A stretch of DNA of 64,000 nucleotides from Verrucomicrobiales bacterium (lineage in GTDB: Bacteria > Verrucomicrobiota > Verrucomicrobiia > Verrucomicrobiales > DEV007): the NCBI GenBank assembly GCA_029233965.1, contig JARGOP010000005.1:1-64000 (forward strand), written 5' to 3'. Within the stretch, counting starts at the first letter, position 1, and the number at the start of each line of letters is the position of its first letter. Shown one piece after another: positions 32,101-41,667 of this stretch. The position numbers were made by a program, and so were the translations under genes. Under the pieces are notes generated by a model that searched no databases, was not told where the DNA came from, and worked only from the letters and a program-made list of their open reading frames with translations.

Positions 32101-32391
32101 CTCGAAGAACCCGAACTGCCCGCCGCGGTCGAGAAGGGTATTTCCGACGAAAGCGATCCGGTCTCCCTTTTCCAGCACGAGAGGCAGCTTTGTCGTCGCC
32201 GGCGCTCCCTTCTCCGGTGTCGGCGCATTCTCTGCATAGATGCCATAGGCGGCGAGGGCCGGGTCGCGCGGGGGCTCCGGCTTGTCGATCATTTGATATT
32301 TGGCATCCTTCTTATCGTCGACAATGCCCGGCGCGTGTTGCCCCTGCCCTGCGGTGACCACAAGAAGGAGGAAGAAGATCAAATTTCTCAT
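29191..32391 (-). CDS. SGNH-like / PVC-type membrane-bound dehydrogenase / cupredoxin multidomain protein
   Basis: 1066 aa; N-terminal SGNH-like region, beta-propeller dehydrogenase region, C-terminal type-1 Cu pattern HNLVM...YLCTFPGHWIIMKG. Confidence 0.8.
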   Translation of the reverse strand: MRNLIFFLLLVVTAGQGQHAPGIVDDKKDAKYQMIDKPEPPRDPALAAYGIYAENAPTPEKGAPATTKLPLVLEKGDRIAFVGNTLLDRGGQFGFFESMLYQAHPDLDLEIRNFAWSADEVDLQPRPDNFATVAQHLTREEVDVIFAAFGYNESFGGIEALPAFRERLTAYLTEMKASLFNGETGPKIVLISPIANEDIASVPGAAMNNERLALYVEAMEEVAAEMGVGFANVFVATRTAFDDPGTDLTINGAHMTEDGYEVFAEQLFSETFDESPPQVNEQIRELVVDKNRQYQRRYRPVNSFYYTGGRKKDYGYLDFLPAMRNFELMTTNREAAIHALSKNPDAVIEVDDSTIPPLDAVVEARGANEWMSPADELAAFQVDPRFEVSAFATEEEFPEIACPIAMRWDSRGRLWVSTSKTYPHVYPGDEPNDTIVILEDTDQDGKADHSTVFAEGLHIPLSFVLTDNGCYVSDQPHLLLLEDTDGDDRADRRTQVLTGFGTEDSHHSLHDFVWTPDGDLIFRESIFHNSQVETAYGPVRAKNSAWFRFTPRTQRLVSFGSYPNTNPWGVTFDDWGNHVASHPIFASAFHSLNPLYPEQQPKAAGIPAYSGVCGHEFVDFPMWPEEMQGGMVKVRYKPTNRVEFHQWVRHDDHYTEEYVSDLIFSTNLSFIPVDLRFGPRGAMYICDWYNPVKGHAQYSLRDPRRDRESGRIWRIVPKGAELQDPPAIDGAPIPALLENLKRREYRYRYWSKRELQFRDPEEVVSALDEWVQTLDPDADRYDHHRLEALWSYRRVGAYPAELVQALLASPIADARAAATRQLRYGQETFADGGLSLLAQSANDEDGIVRMEAVIAATYFGTREALEAVTPVFGLPMEAHLKFAAHTALISEALAEDWKGDPDFAAKYPAVIAAYEAWGVHEKMASSKSKRTAQDADFDSQKDLFSIEINCVPERMMFDKTAFTVKAGQPVKLVLVNPDATQHNLVMVKPGAVEEVGMAGNEMAKDPKGFSKGFIPESDKILHHTKLLEPDTAEVLRFKAPKKPGVYPYLCTFPGHWIIMKGEMTVE

Positions 32392-32502
32392 GGAGTGGGT
32401 ATCTCATGCCGACAGCCTCCGGTCAATGCGCAGGAACAGCGTAAAAGAGCCAAAATCTTTCAGTGAGACCGAAGGAATCGATACGTCTGCGCCCGCATCT
32501 GC

Positions 32503-33378
32503 TTGACCCCCATCCATCCCCCGCCATGTTCTTTCGTGATCGACAGTCTTGAACTCGAACTGACACCAAAGCGCAAAGCGATGCTCGTCTGCTTTGCGCT
32601 CGCAACGGTGCTTTTGATCCCTGCGCATCAGTTCATTCTTGGCGGGATTTTCGCCATTGCGGCGACCTGGCTCATAGCCACCGATCCGGAGACCAAACTC
32701 CGCCGCCGTATGGGGATCCTCATGGGCTGCGTCATTCTCCTCGGGGCGATTGATATCAATCCCTCGCTCTCGAATGAAAACTTCATCGCTCTGACGATCC
32801 CGTTCACTCTCGTTATCGTCGTGCCGGCAATCATTCAGCATTTTGGCGACCGGGGCGTGATCCGCTACCGTTTCTGGCCGGTGCACTGGCGGAAGCATGA
32901 TGTGATCTACACCATTCTCTCGATCCCCCTCGCCTGGGTTGTCCTCAAATCCTACGAGTGGGGCAACCGCGAATTCTTCGACAACGAACTCTTCAAGCAG
33001 TGGTACATGCCGCCCGAAGCTGATGCCGGCGAGATCCGACGTCTTTTCATCGGAATCAATCTTGTCGGAATCTGGGACGAGCTTTTCTTCGTGAATACCT
33101 GTTTCGCGCTCTTCCGCAGCCTCTTTCGCTTTCGCATTGCCAACGCGATGCAGGCCGTGATCTACACGGCGGTTCTCTTCGACATGGCCTTTGTCGGCTG
33201 CGGGATTTTCATCGTCTTTCTTTTTGCCTGGACGCAGGGATCCATGTTCGAGAAATCCGAGAGTCTTCTCTGGGTGCTCATCGTCCACCTCATCGTCGAT
33301 TACTTCCTCGTCGCCTTCATCGTCCAGACCTACTACCCGGACTACGGGCTCGATTTCCTCTGGCGAAAGGGCTTTTGA
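32503..33378 (+). CDS. multi-TM protein, possibly CPBP/ABI (CAAX protease-like) family
   Basis: WDELFFVN and HLIVDYF segments in TM helices; family call weak. Confidence 0.5.
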   Translation: MTPIHPPPCSFVIDSLELELTPKRKAMLVCFALATVLLIPAHQFILGGIFAIAATWLIATDPETKLRRRMGILMGCVILLGAIDINPSLSNENFIALTIPFTLVIVVPAIIQHFGDRGVIRYRFWPVHWRKHDVIYTILSIPLAWVVLKSYEWGNREFFDNELFKQWYMPPEADAGEIRRLFIGINLVGIWDELFFVNTCFALFRSLFRFRIANAMQAVIYTAVLFDMAFVGCGIFIVFLFAWTQGSMFEKSESLLWVLIVHLIVDYFLVAFIVQTYYPDYGLDFLWRKGF

Positions 33379-33528
33379 TGGATCGAGCCCGGCCCTGCCT
33401 TTCGTGTGACAGGAGTCATGCAAGACCCCGGGGCGAACGGCCCTCCGCCTCTCCTGCAATCACGCCAATTTTTACATTTCCATTCTTCAGACCCCTTGCT
33501 AGGGTCGCGACTCTGAAATTTTTGTCCC

Positions 33529-35496
<1,968 letters not shown>

Positions 35497-35609
35497 GACG
35501 AGATCACCCTCACTCATTCTCCTGCTTGACGGAGGGGGATTTCTCCCCTACACTTCCGCCCTTCCTCGCAGGGGAAGATTCTGCACTCTCAAATATCCTC
35601 ATCGCTACC

Positions 35610-35837
35610 ATGCCACAAATCGAAGTTAAAAAAGGTGAACCTATCGATCGTGCCCTCAAACGTTTGAAGGGTAAGATGGAAGCGGAAGGAATTATGGAGG
35701 AAGTCCGTCGTCTTCGTGCCTTCGAAACGCCTGCTCAGCGAACCAAGCGCAAGGCTCGCGCGACGGCGAAGCGGAACAAAAACCGTTTTCGCTGGACGCT
35801 CAACACCCGCTCAGAGTCTTCTTCGGACGAAGATTGA
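35610..35837 (+). CDS. rpsU: 30S ribosomal protein S21
   Basis: MPQIEVKKGEPIDRALKRLKGKMEAEGIMEEVRRLRAFETPAQRTKRK; ATG at 35610. Confidence 0.93.
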   Translation: MPQIEVKKGEPIDRALKRLKGKMEAEGIMEEVRRLRAFETPAQRTKRKARATAKRNKNRFRWTLNTRSESSSDED

Positions 35838-35866
35838 TTCTTTCCGGGCTTGAACCGGAATTCGCG

Positions 35867-35894
35867 AAAGCCGCCTCAAGAGGCGGCTTTTTTT
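35867..35894 (+). terminator. rho-independent terminator after rpsU
   Basis: AAAGCCGCCTC-AA-GAGGCGGCTTTTTTT. Confidence 0.9.
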
Positions 35895-36960
35895 GTGCCC
35901 TGATGGCTGGGGCCCGGTCGAAAATCGATTAACTTGATCTTTCCGTCCGCGCGAATTTGGTAATCGATTACAAGATGACTTCCCTTTGCCGTCATGGACT
36001 CCGAAACCGGAATCATGATAACCTCGCGCTTACCCTCAACCTGCACCGTCTCCCTCGAGTGCGCCGCGACTTTGACCAGGGCATCTGTCCTTCCTATTCG
36101 CCTTGCCGATAGAATCGCCTTTCATCCGCCAGTTTCAAGAGCTCGCGGTCCGGAGCGCTTCCCCAGATCGTGTAGCTGAGACGGGAAGCGAGTTCGAAAT
36201 CACTCACGCGGCGGGCGCGATCACCTTGGGGAAATCCCCCGCCCCCTGAAAAGGTCCATTGCCCCGGGATCCGTAACGGCTCGCGGAAAGACGACGAGAT
36301 CACGAAGACTCCCTTTCCAGGGACGTCCTCCGGAGGCTTCATCACCGAGAATCAAAGAATATCGCGGAACCCACTCTCGCAGACTTCCCGGCACCGTCTT
36401 TTCCGTCTCTTTTTTGCCGTCCACAAACAGGACCATTTTGCCTCCCTCATGGCGGGTCAGGACGAGACGGGTCCACTGGCATTTTTTCAGAAAAGCTCCC
36501 GACGAAATTCCGGGAAGCCCGTTCCTGGCGGTTTTCGTGGTGCGGAGTCGAATCTCAATCGTCTCCCCCTCCTGGCCGATTATCAGGTTCCGGTGGCTGA
36601 TATCTTTTCAAATCGAGAAATTGCGGGCCGGACCTTTCTGCTCGAGGTCTTCAGTCAGGAACCGGAATGCGACCGTGAACGCTTCCGTGTCGCGGATCGC
36701 TTCGCTGAGCTTGGGGCCTCCGTCATAAACAGCACCATTGCCTCCCTCAAAACGAAACTCTCCCACACCACCTTCAAGGACGGAATGATCTCCACCTTTC
36801 CAATGATCCGTCAGCAGAGTCACGAGCGAATCACACGCTTGCGCCGATCCAAGACTACGGTCAAGGGAAAGGCCAATGATCGCGCTCCGGAACATAGCGT
36901 AGAGATTGATCAGTTCTCCTTGCTTTGTCACGGCAATAACCGACGCATCGCCGCTATTCC
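35880..36960 (-). pseudogene. degraded remnant of LamG / DUF1592-type protein(s)
   Basis: Coherent fragments in different minus-strand frames: LamG-like start, LamG-like end, and ELASRLSYTIWGSAPDRELLKLAD (cf. DLATRLSYALWALPPDQELLKSAA in the intact DUF1592 gene). Confidence 0.6.
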
Positions 36961-37019
36961 GGACGGATCCAATCGAGAGGGTGCTTGGCATCTCCGGGAT
37001 ATTCTGCTTCATTCCCGCC

Positions 37020-38558
37020 ATGCTGAAACGTCTCCTTTTCTGCCTCTTTCTCGTTGGATCGAGTGCCCCTGCGTTTCCCCGGGATGAGGAACCACCCACG
37101 CCGGAGGAGATGGCGGCACAAGCGGAGCTACTCAAGCTTCCCAATCTCGTTCTCATCATCGCCGATGACCTCGCGTGGGATGATTCCTCACCGTACGGAC
37201 ACGACTCGATCATGACCCCGAACCTGCAGCGTCTCGCCGATGAAGGGATGCGCTTTGACAATGCTTTTGTCACGATTTCATCCTGCAGTCCTAGCCGTGC
37301 CAGTATCATCACCGGTCGCTACCCGCACCAGACCGATGCCGAAGAGCTGCACTGGCCGGTGCCGAAGGAGCAGGTCACCTTTGTTGAAAAGCTCAAAGAA
37401 AAAGGCTACTGGACGGCGGCGGCTGGCAAATGGCACATGGGTGATGAAATCCGGGATCGCTTCGACGAGATTCGCGAAGTCGATACCTCAGGGTTCCAGC
37501 TTCCCAGCGGCGATACGACCGGCAAGTTCAAGGAAACGCTCGAAGGAGAGGCGCAGAGCGGTTGCGCCGACTGGGTTCCCATGATGAGAGACCGCCCTGC
37601 CGGAAAACCCTTTTTTCTCTGGCTCGCCGCGCTCGATCCGCATCGCCCCTATCATTCCGGCATTATCCCCGATCCATCGCGGCCGGAGGAAATCAAGGTT
37701 CCCCCCTATCATCCTGACACTCCCGCAGTCCGGGCCGACTACCAGGTTTACTACGATGAGATCACCCGCCTCGACCGCTACGTCGGTCTCGTCATGGACG
37801 AGCTCGAATCCCAGGGGGTCGCTGAAAACACCCTGATTCTCTTCATCAGCGACAATGGCCGCCCCTTTCCCCGCGACAAAACGACGATGTATGACAGCGG
37901 GATCCGGACACCCTGGCTCGTGAAGTGGCCCGCGAAAGTTCCGCCGGGCTCGGTCTGCACCAAGCTCGTAAGCACGGTCGATATTGCGAAGACCTTCATG
38001 AGACTCGGTGGCATTGGAGATCCGGGACAGACTTTCGAAGGGATCGATTTCTCCCCCCTCCTCACCGAGCCTGAAAAACCGCTCCGCGATTACATTTACG
38101 CTGAGAAAAACTGGCACGACTTCGAGGACCACGTTCGCGCGGTGCGAAACGAGCGCTACAAATACATCCGGAACTACTATCCCGATCTCCCTCAGACTCC
38201 CTCGGCAGACGGCCTGCGGAGTCCGACCTACGTTGAACTGCTCCGCCTTCGGGAGAAAGGAGAGCTCACCCCGGCCCAGGAAGCCTGTTTTGTTGCGCCA
38301 CGACCGGAGGAGGAACTCTACGACACGAAGCTTGATCCCCACGAACTGAACAACCTCGTCGAAGACGAACGTTTCGCTCCTCTCCTCCGCGCGATGCGGG
38401 CCGCCCTTGTCGACTGGGAGAAGAAGACCGGCGACAGCGCCCCGGAACTGCGCACCGCCGATGAGTTTGACCGGGTCACGGGCCTCCCCACCGATGCCAG
38501 AGTGAGGCCGCGGCTTTCCAAGGAAGAGATGGTAGAGAAAGGGCTTGTCGCGCCATGA
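37020..38558 (+). CDS. sulfatase (S1 family)
   Basis: LVLIIADDLAWDDSSPYG, CSPSRASIITGRYPHQ; start at MLKRLLFCLFLVGSSAPA. Confidence 0.9.
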   Translation: MLKRLLFCLFLVGSSAPAFPRDEEPPTPEEMAAQAELLKLPNLVLIIADDLAWDDSSPYGHDSIMTPNLQRLADEGMRFDNAFVTISSCSPSRASIITGRYPHQTDAEELHWPVPKEQVTFVEKLKEKGYWTAAAGKWHMGDEIRDRFDEIREVDTSGFQLPSGDTTGKFKETLEGEAQSGCADWVPMMRDRPAGKPFFLWLAALDPHRPYHSGIIPDPSRPEEIKVPPYHPDTPAVRADYQVYYDEITRLDRYVGLVMDELESQGVAENTLILFISDNGRPFPRDKTTMYDSGIRTPWLVKWPAKVPPGSVCTKLVSTVDIAKTFMRLGGIGDPGQTFEGIDFSPLLTEPEKPLRDYIYAEKNWHDFEDHVRAVRNERYKYIRNYYPDLPQTPSADGLRSPTYVELLRLREKGELTPAQEACFVAPRPEEELYDTKLDPHELNNLVEDERFAPLLRAMRAALVDWEKKTGDSAPELRTADEFDRVTGLPTDARVRPRLSKEEMVEKGLVAP

Positions 38559-39520
38559 GAAAACCAATCCTCGTTGCCACCCTGCTTATGGCCTGCCTTC
38601 CGCAGTTCGCGGACGCTCAGTTTTCCTGGAAAGACACCGGGGGGAAATATCTCGATCTCACCCACGGTTCGCGCTCCATTGCCCGCTACGTCTACGAACC
38701 CATCGACGATTCATCGACCGAACGGCGTGATGAAACCTACAAGCCCTTCTGCCACCTCTACGAGTGGTGGAGCCGGGACAGCTTCCTCACAAAAGGCCCC
38801 GGCGGCAAATACACACATCATCGCGGGATCTTCTACGGGTTCTCGCGAATCAGTTACACCGATGAGGCAGGCGTCGAGCATGAAAAAGTCGATACCTGGC
38901 ATTGTCGCAAAGCCGCCCAGGTGCACCGTGAATTCACCGCGCAGGAAGCTACTGCGGACCGGGCCTCCTTCACTTCGCGGATTGACTGGCTCGGTGATGA
39001 CGGAAAAGCCTTTGCGAGCGAAGAGCGAACCATGGTTTTCTCCCTGAAAAACAAAGATATCGTGGTGGATTTCACCTCGACACTGACACCGCTGGTTTCC
39101 TCCCTCCGGCTCGACGGAGACCCGCAGCATGCCGGCTTTCAATTCCGGGCGAGCCAGTCTGTTTTCGAAAAGACCGCGAATGCGACCACCTACATCCGGC
39201 CGGTGTCCGGTGTCGGAGAGCCGGGCGCAACGATCAACTGGTCACCCAAAACGGATAACGAGCAGACCCGGAATCAACCCTGGAAAGGCATGGCGTTTCG
39301 TTTGAACGATAAGACCTACGCGGTCGCCTACCTCGATTCGCCGGAAAACCCGAAACCGGCCCGCTACAGTGAGCGGAACTACGGCCGTTTTGGCAGCTAT
39401 TTCGCTACCGGGGTCACAAAAGAGAAGCCGCTCACCGTCACGTATCAGCTCGCCATTCGCCAGGGCGAAATGACGCCGGAGGAAATCGATGCGATGAGTA
39501 AGGCCTTTGCCGGAAACTGA
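38555..39520 (+). CDS. PmoA-like / DUF6807 family protein
   Basis: Secreted; HHRGIFYGFSRISY, WKGMAFRLNDKTYAVAYLD, TYQLAIRQGEMTPEEID. Confidence 0.7.
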   Translation: MRKPILVATLLMACLPQFADAQFSWKDTGGKYLDLTHGSRSIARYVYEPIDDSSTERRDETYKPFCHLYEWWSRDSFLTKGPGGKYTHHRGIFYGFSRISYTDEAGVEHEKVDTWHCRKAAQVHREFTAQEATADRASFTSRIDWLGDDGKAFASEERTMVFSLKNKDIVVDFTSTLTPLVSSLRLDGDPQHAGFQFRASQSVFEKTANATTYIRPVSGVGEPGATINWSPKTDNEQTRNQPWKGMAFRLNDKTYAVAYLDSPENPKPARYSERNYGRFGSYFATGVTKEKPLTVTYQLAIRQGEMTPEEIDAMSKAFAGN

Positions 39521-39532
39521 CTGCGCACCCTG

Positions 39533-40492
39533 ATGTCCCTTTTCAAACCCAAATCGAAATCGAAATCGAAAGCTCGCGAGGAAGAACACCTTTCCGAGCA
39601 CACGAGATCCGAGGTCACTGAAATCCTGAGGCGGGTCCGGAAGATCGAACTTCGAACCCGCGGGCTCGTGCGGGAAAGCTTCGGGGGCGAATATCACAGT
39701 AGCTTCAAGGGTGACGGGATCGACTTCGAGGATTTCCGCGAATATCAGCCGGGAGACGAGGTGCGCTCGATCGACTGGAATGTCACCGCGCGGATGGGGC
39801 ATCCCTTCGTGAAGAAATTCATCGAAGAGCGCGAAATGACCGTCTTCGTCTGCGTCGACATCAGTGCCTCCGGCAATTACGGAAGCCACGGTCCCAGCAA
39901 ACGGGAAATGATGGCCGAAGTCGCGGCGCTGCTCACCTTCAGCGCCCTCCAGAACAAGGACAAGGTCGGACTCATTCTTTTCACCGACGAGGTGGAACTC
40001 TACCTTCCTCCGAAGAAGGGCACCGGACACGCCCTTCGCATCATTCGCGAGATTCTGCTGCATGAGCCCAAGGGGCACAAAACCTCGCTCGAAGAGCCCA
40101 TTCACATCCTGAAGAATGCCGTTCGCCGACGCTCGCTCGTGTTTCTCCTGTCCGATTTTCTCTTCGAGGAAGATCTCGCATCCGACCTCCGCATTGTGAA
40201 CCGGAAACACGACCTCGTGGCCATCCAGGTCAGTGATCCCGCGGAACTCGCGATCCCGGCTCTCGGACAGGTCCGCCTCGAAGATCCGGAAACGGGGCAG
40301 CAGGTGGAAATCAATACCTCCAGCCCCCGGGTCCGGGCGGCCTATCAAAACGCAGCGGCTGAATGGCAGGAGGAAATTGAACAACAGTTCAAACGGCTTT
40401 CCATCGATATGCTTTCCCTGCGAACCGATGAGGAATACGTCCCTGCTCTCCACGGATTTTTTAAGCGCCGAACGAGCGCGGAACACGCCTGA
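39533..40492 (+). CDS. DUF58 domain protein
   Basis: RGLVRESFGGEYHSSFKGDGIDFEDFREYQPGDEVRSIDWNVTARMGHPFVKKF. Confidence 0.9.
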   Translation: MSLFKPKSKSKSKAREEEHLSEHTRSEVTEILRRVRKIELRTRGLVRESFGGEYHSSFKGDGIDFEDFREYQPGDEVRSIDWNVTARMGHPFVKKFIEEREMTVFVCVDISASGNYGSHGPSKREMMAEVAALLTFSALQNKDKVGLILFTDEVELYLPPKKGTGHALRIIREILLHEPKGHKTSLEEPIHILKNAVRRRSLVFLLSDFLFEEDLASDLRIVNRKHDLVAIQVSDPAELAIPALGQVRLEDPETGQQVEINTSSPRVRAAYQNAAAEWQEEIEQQFKRLSIDMLSLRTDEEYVPALHGFFKRRTSAEHA

Positions 40493-41052
40493 TGAATTTG
40501 CAATTCACCCAACTCCTCGCGCAGGCCGCCCCGCCCGAAGACGACATCTATGATATCGTCGTTCTAGCACCAAAGGATTCTTTCTGGCCTCTCATCATCT
40601 GGAGCACGATTGCTCTCCTCATCCTCGCGATGCTCGGGGCGTTGCTTTGGTATTTTCTGAAAGGAAACCGGAGCGCCGCCCCGCAACGCTCCCCTGAGTC
40701 CAAAGCCCTCGCACGCCTTTCTGCGGCGAGACGTGATCAGGCTGACTCTTCCGTGAATGAGTATGCGATGGCGCTCTCGGAAGCCTTGAAGGACTACTTT
40801 GCGGAAAAATTTGAAGACCCGATTCGATTCGAAACGACTCAGGAGTTTCTCAATCGCATCGCAACCGAACAGGCGCGTTGTCCCGCTGCTGCCCAGCAGC
40901 ACCTTCAAACCTTCCTCGTTCGAGCGGATGAGGTAAAGTTCGGAAACGCTTCCGACGCCGAGAAAAAGGCCGCTCCGCTCGGTAAGACCGCCGAGCAGAT
41001 CATTCAGCTTTGCCACGTCGTGAATGAGACGGACACGAAGGTCAGGCAGTGA
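40492..41052 (+). CDS. DUF4381-like membrane protein
   Basis: Start overlaps the DUF58 gene; single TM plus charged cytoplasmic region. Confidence 0.65.
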   Translation: MNLQFTQLLAQAAPPEDDIYDIVVLAPKDSFWPLIIWSTIALLILAMLGALLWYFLKGNRSAAPQRSPESKALARLSAARRDQADSSVNEYAMALSEALKDYFAEKFEDPIRFETTQEFLNRIATEQARCPAAAQQHLQTFLVRADEVKFGNASDAEKKAAPLGKTAEQIIQLCHVVNETDTKVRQ

Positions 41053-41104
41053 TTTCGCCACTTGCAGGACCCCGGAAATCCGTTTCATTACACCGAGTCG
41101 TCTC

Positions 41105-41548
41105 ATGAAATTCACCCCTCTTTGTTTCACCCTCTTTTCAGTCGCTATGCTGACAAGTTGCACCAGCTTTGAGAAAGAATGGAACGCTGCCGTCAGCGAA
41201 TATGAGAACGGCGCGGTCAAAAGCCCCGAAGGTCCCTGGACCGGGACGTGGAAGACGAATACGAACGGTCACACCGGAAATCTCCGGGCAATTGTGAAGG
41301 AGTCGAAGAAGACTCCCGGAGAATACGATTTCCGCTACCATGCGACCTGGGCGAAGGTCTTCTCCGGAAGCTATCGTGTGACCTATCCGGTCGTCAAAAG
41401 CGGGAGCGCATTTCGATTCGATGGTGAGCAAAAGCTCGGACCCTTCGGGACTTTCGGGCACAAAGGAAAGATCCAGGGAGACTCCTTTACCGCGACTTAC
41501 TCCAGCGACAAGGGAGATCTCGGTGACTTTCAGATGGAGCGTCCCTGA
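41105..41548 (+). CDS. putative lipoprotein
   Basis: MKFTPLCFTLFSVAMLTSC lipobox; ATG at 41105. Confidence 0.65.
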   Translation: MKFTPLCFTLFSVAMLTSCTSFEKEWNAAVSEYENGAVKSPEGPWTGTWKTNTNGHTGNLRAIVKESKKTPGEYDFRYHATWAKVFSGSYRVTYPVVKSGSAFRFDGEQKLGPFGTFGHKGKIQGDSFTATYSSDKGDLGDFQMERP

Positions 41549-41667
41549 TATTCCTGCCGGGGAACCAAACCTGTCGCTTCCCGGGAACCCTTTCTTCGAT
41601 CCGGTCATTTCCCGGGTTTTCCGGAAGGCTTGACGTGTGTTAGCGTCGTCCTTTTCTTTGCTGATCC

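Noticed and set aside
32404-33459. 351-aa minus-strand ORF over the membrane protein gene
   Set aside because: Charged low-complexity antisense product; the plus strand encodes clear TM helices.
39242-40486. 414-aa minus-strand ORF over the DUF58 gene
   Set aside because: Antisense shadow ORF; the DUF58 motifs on the plus strand are clear.
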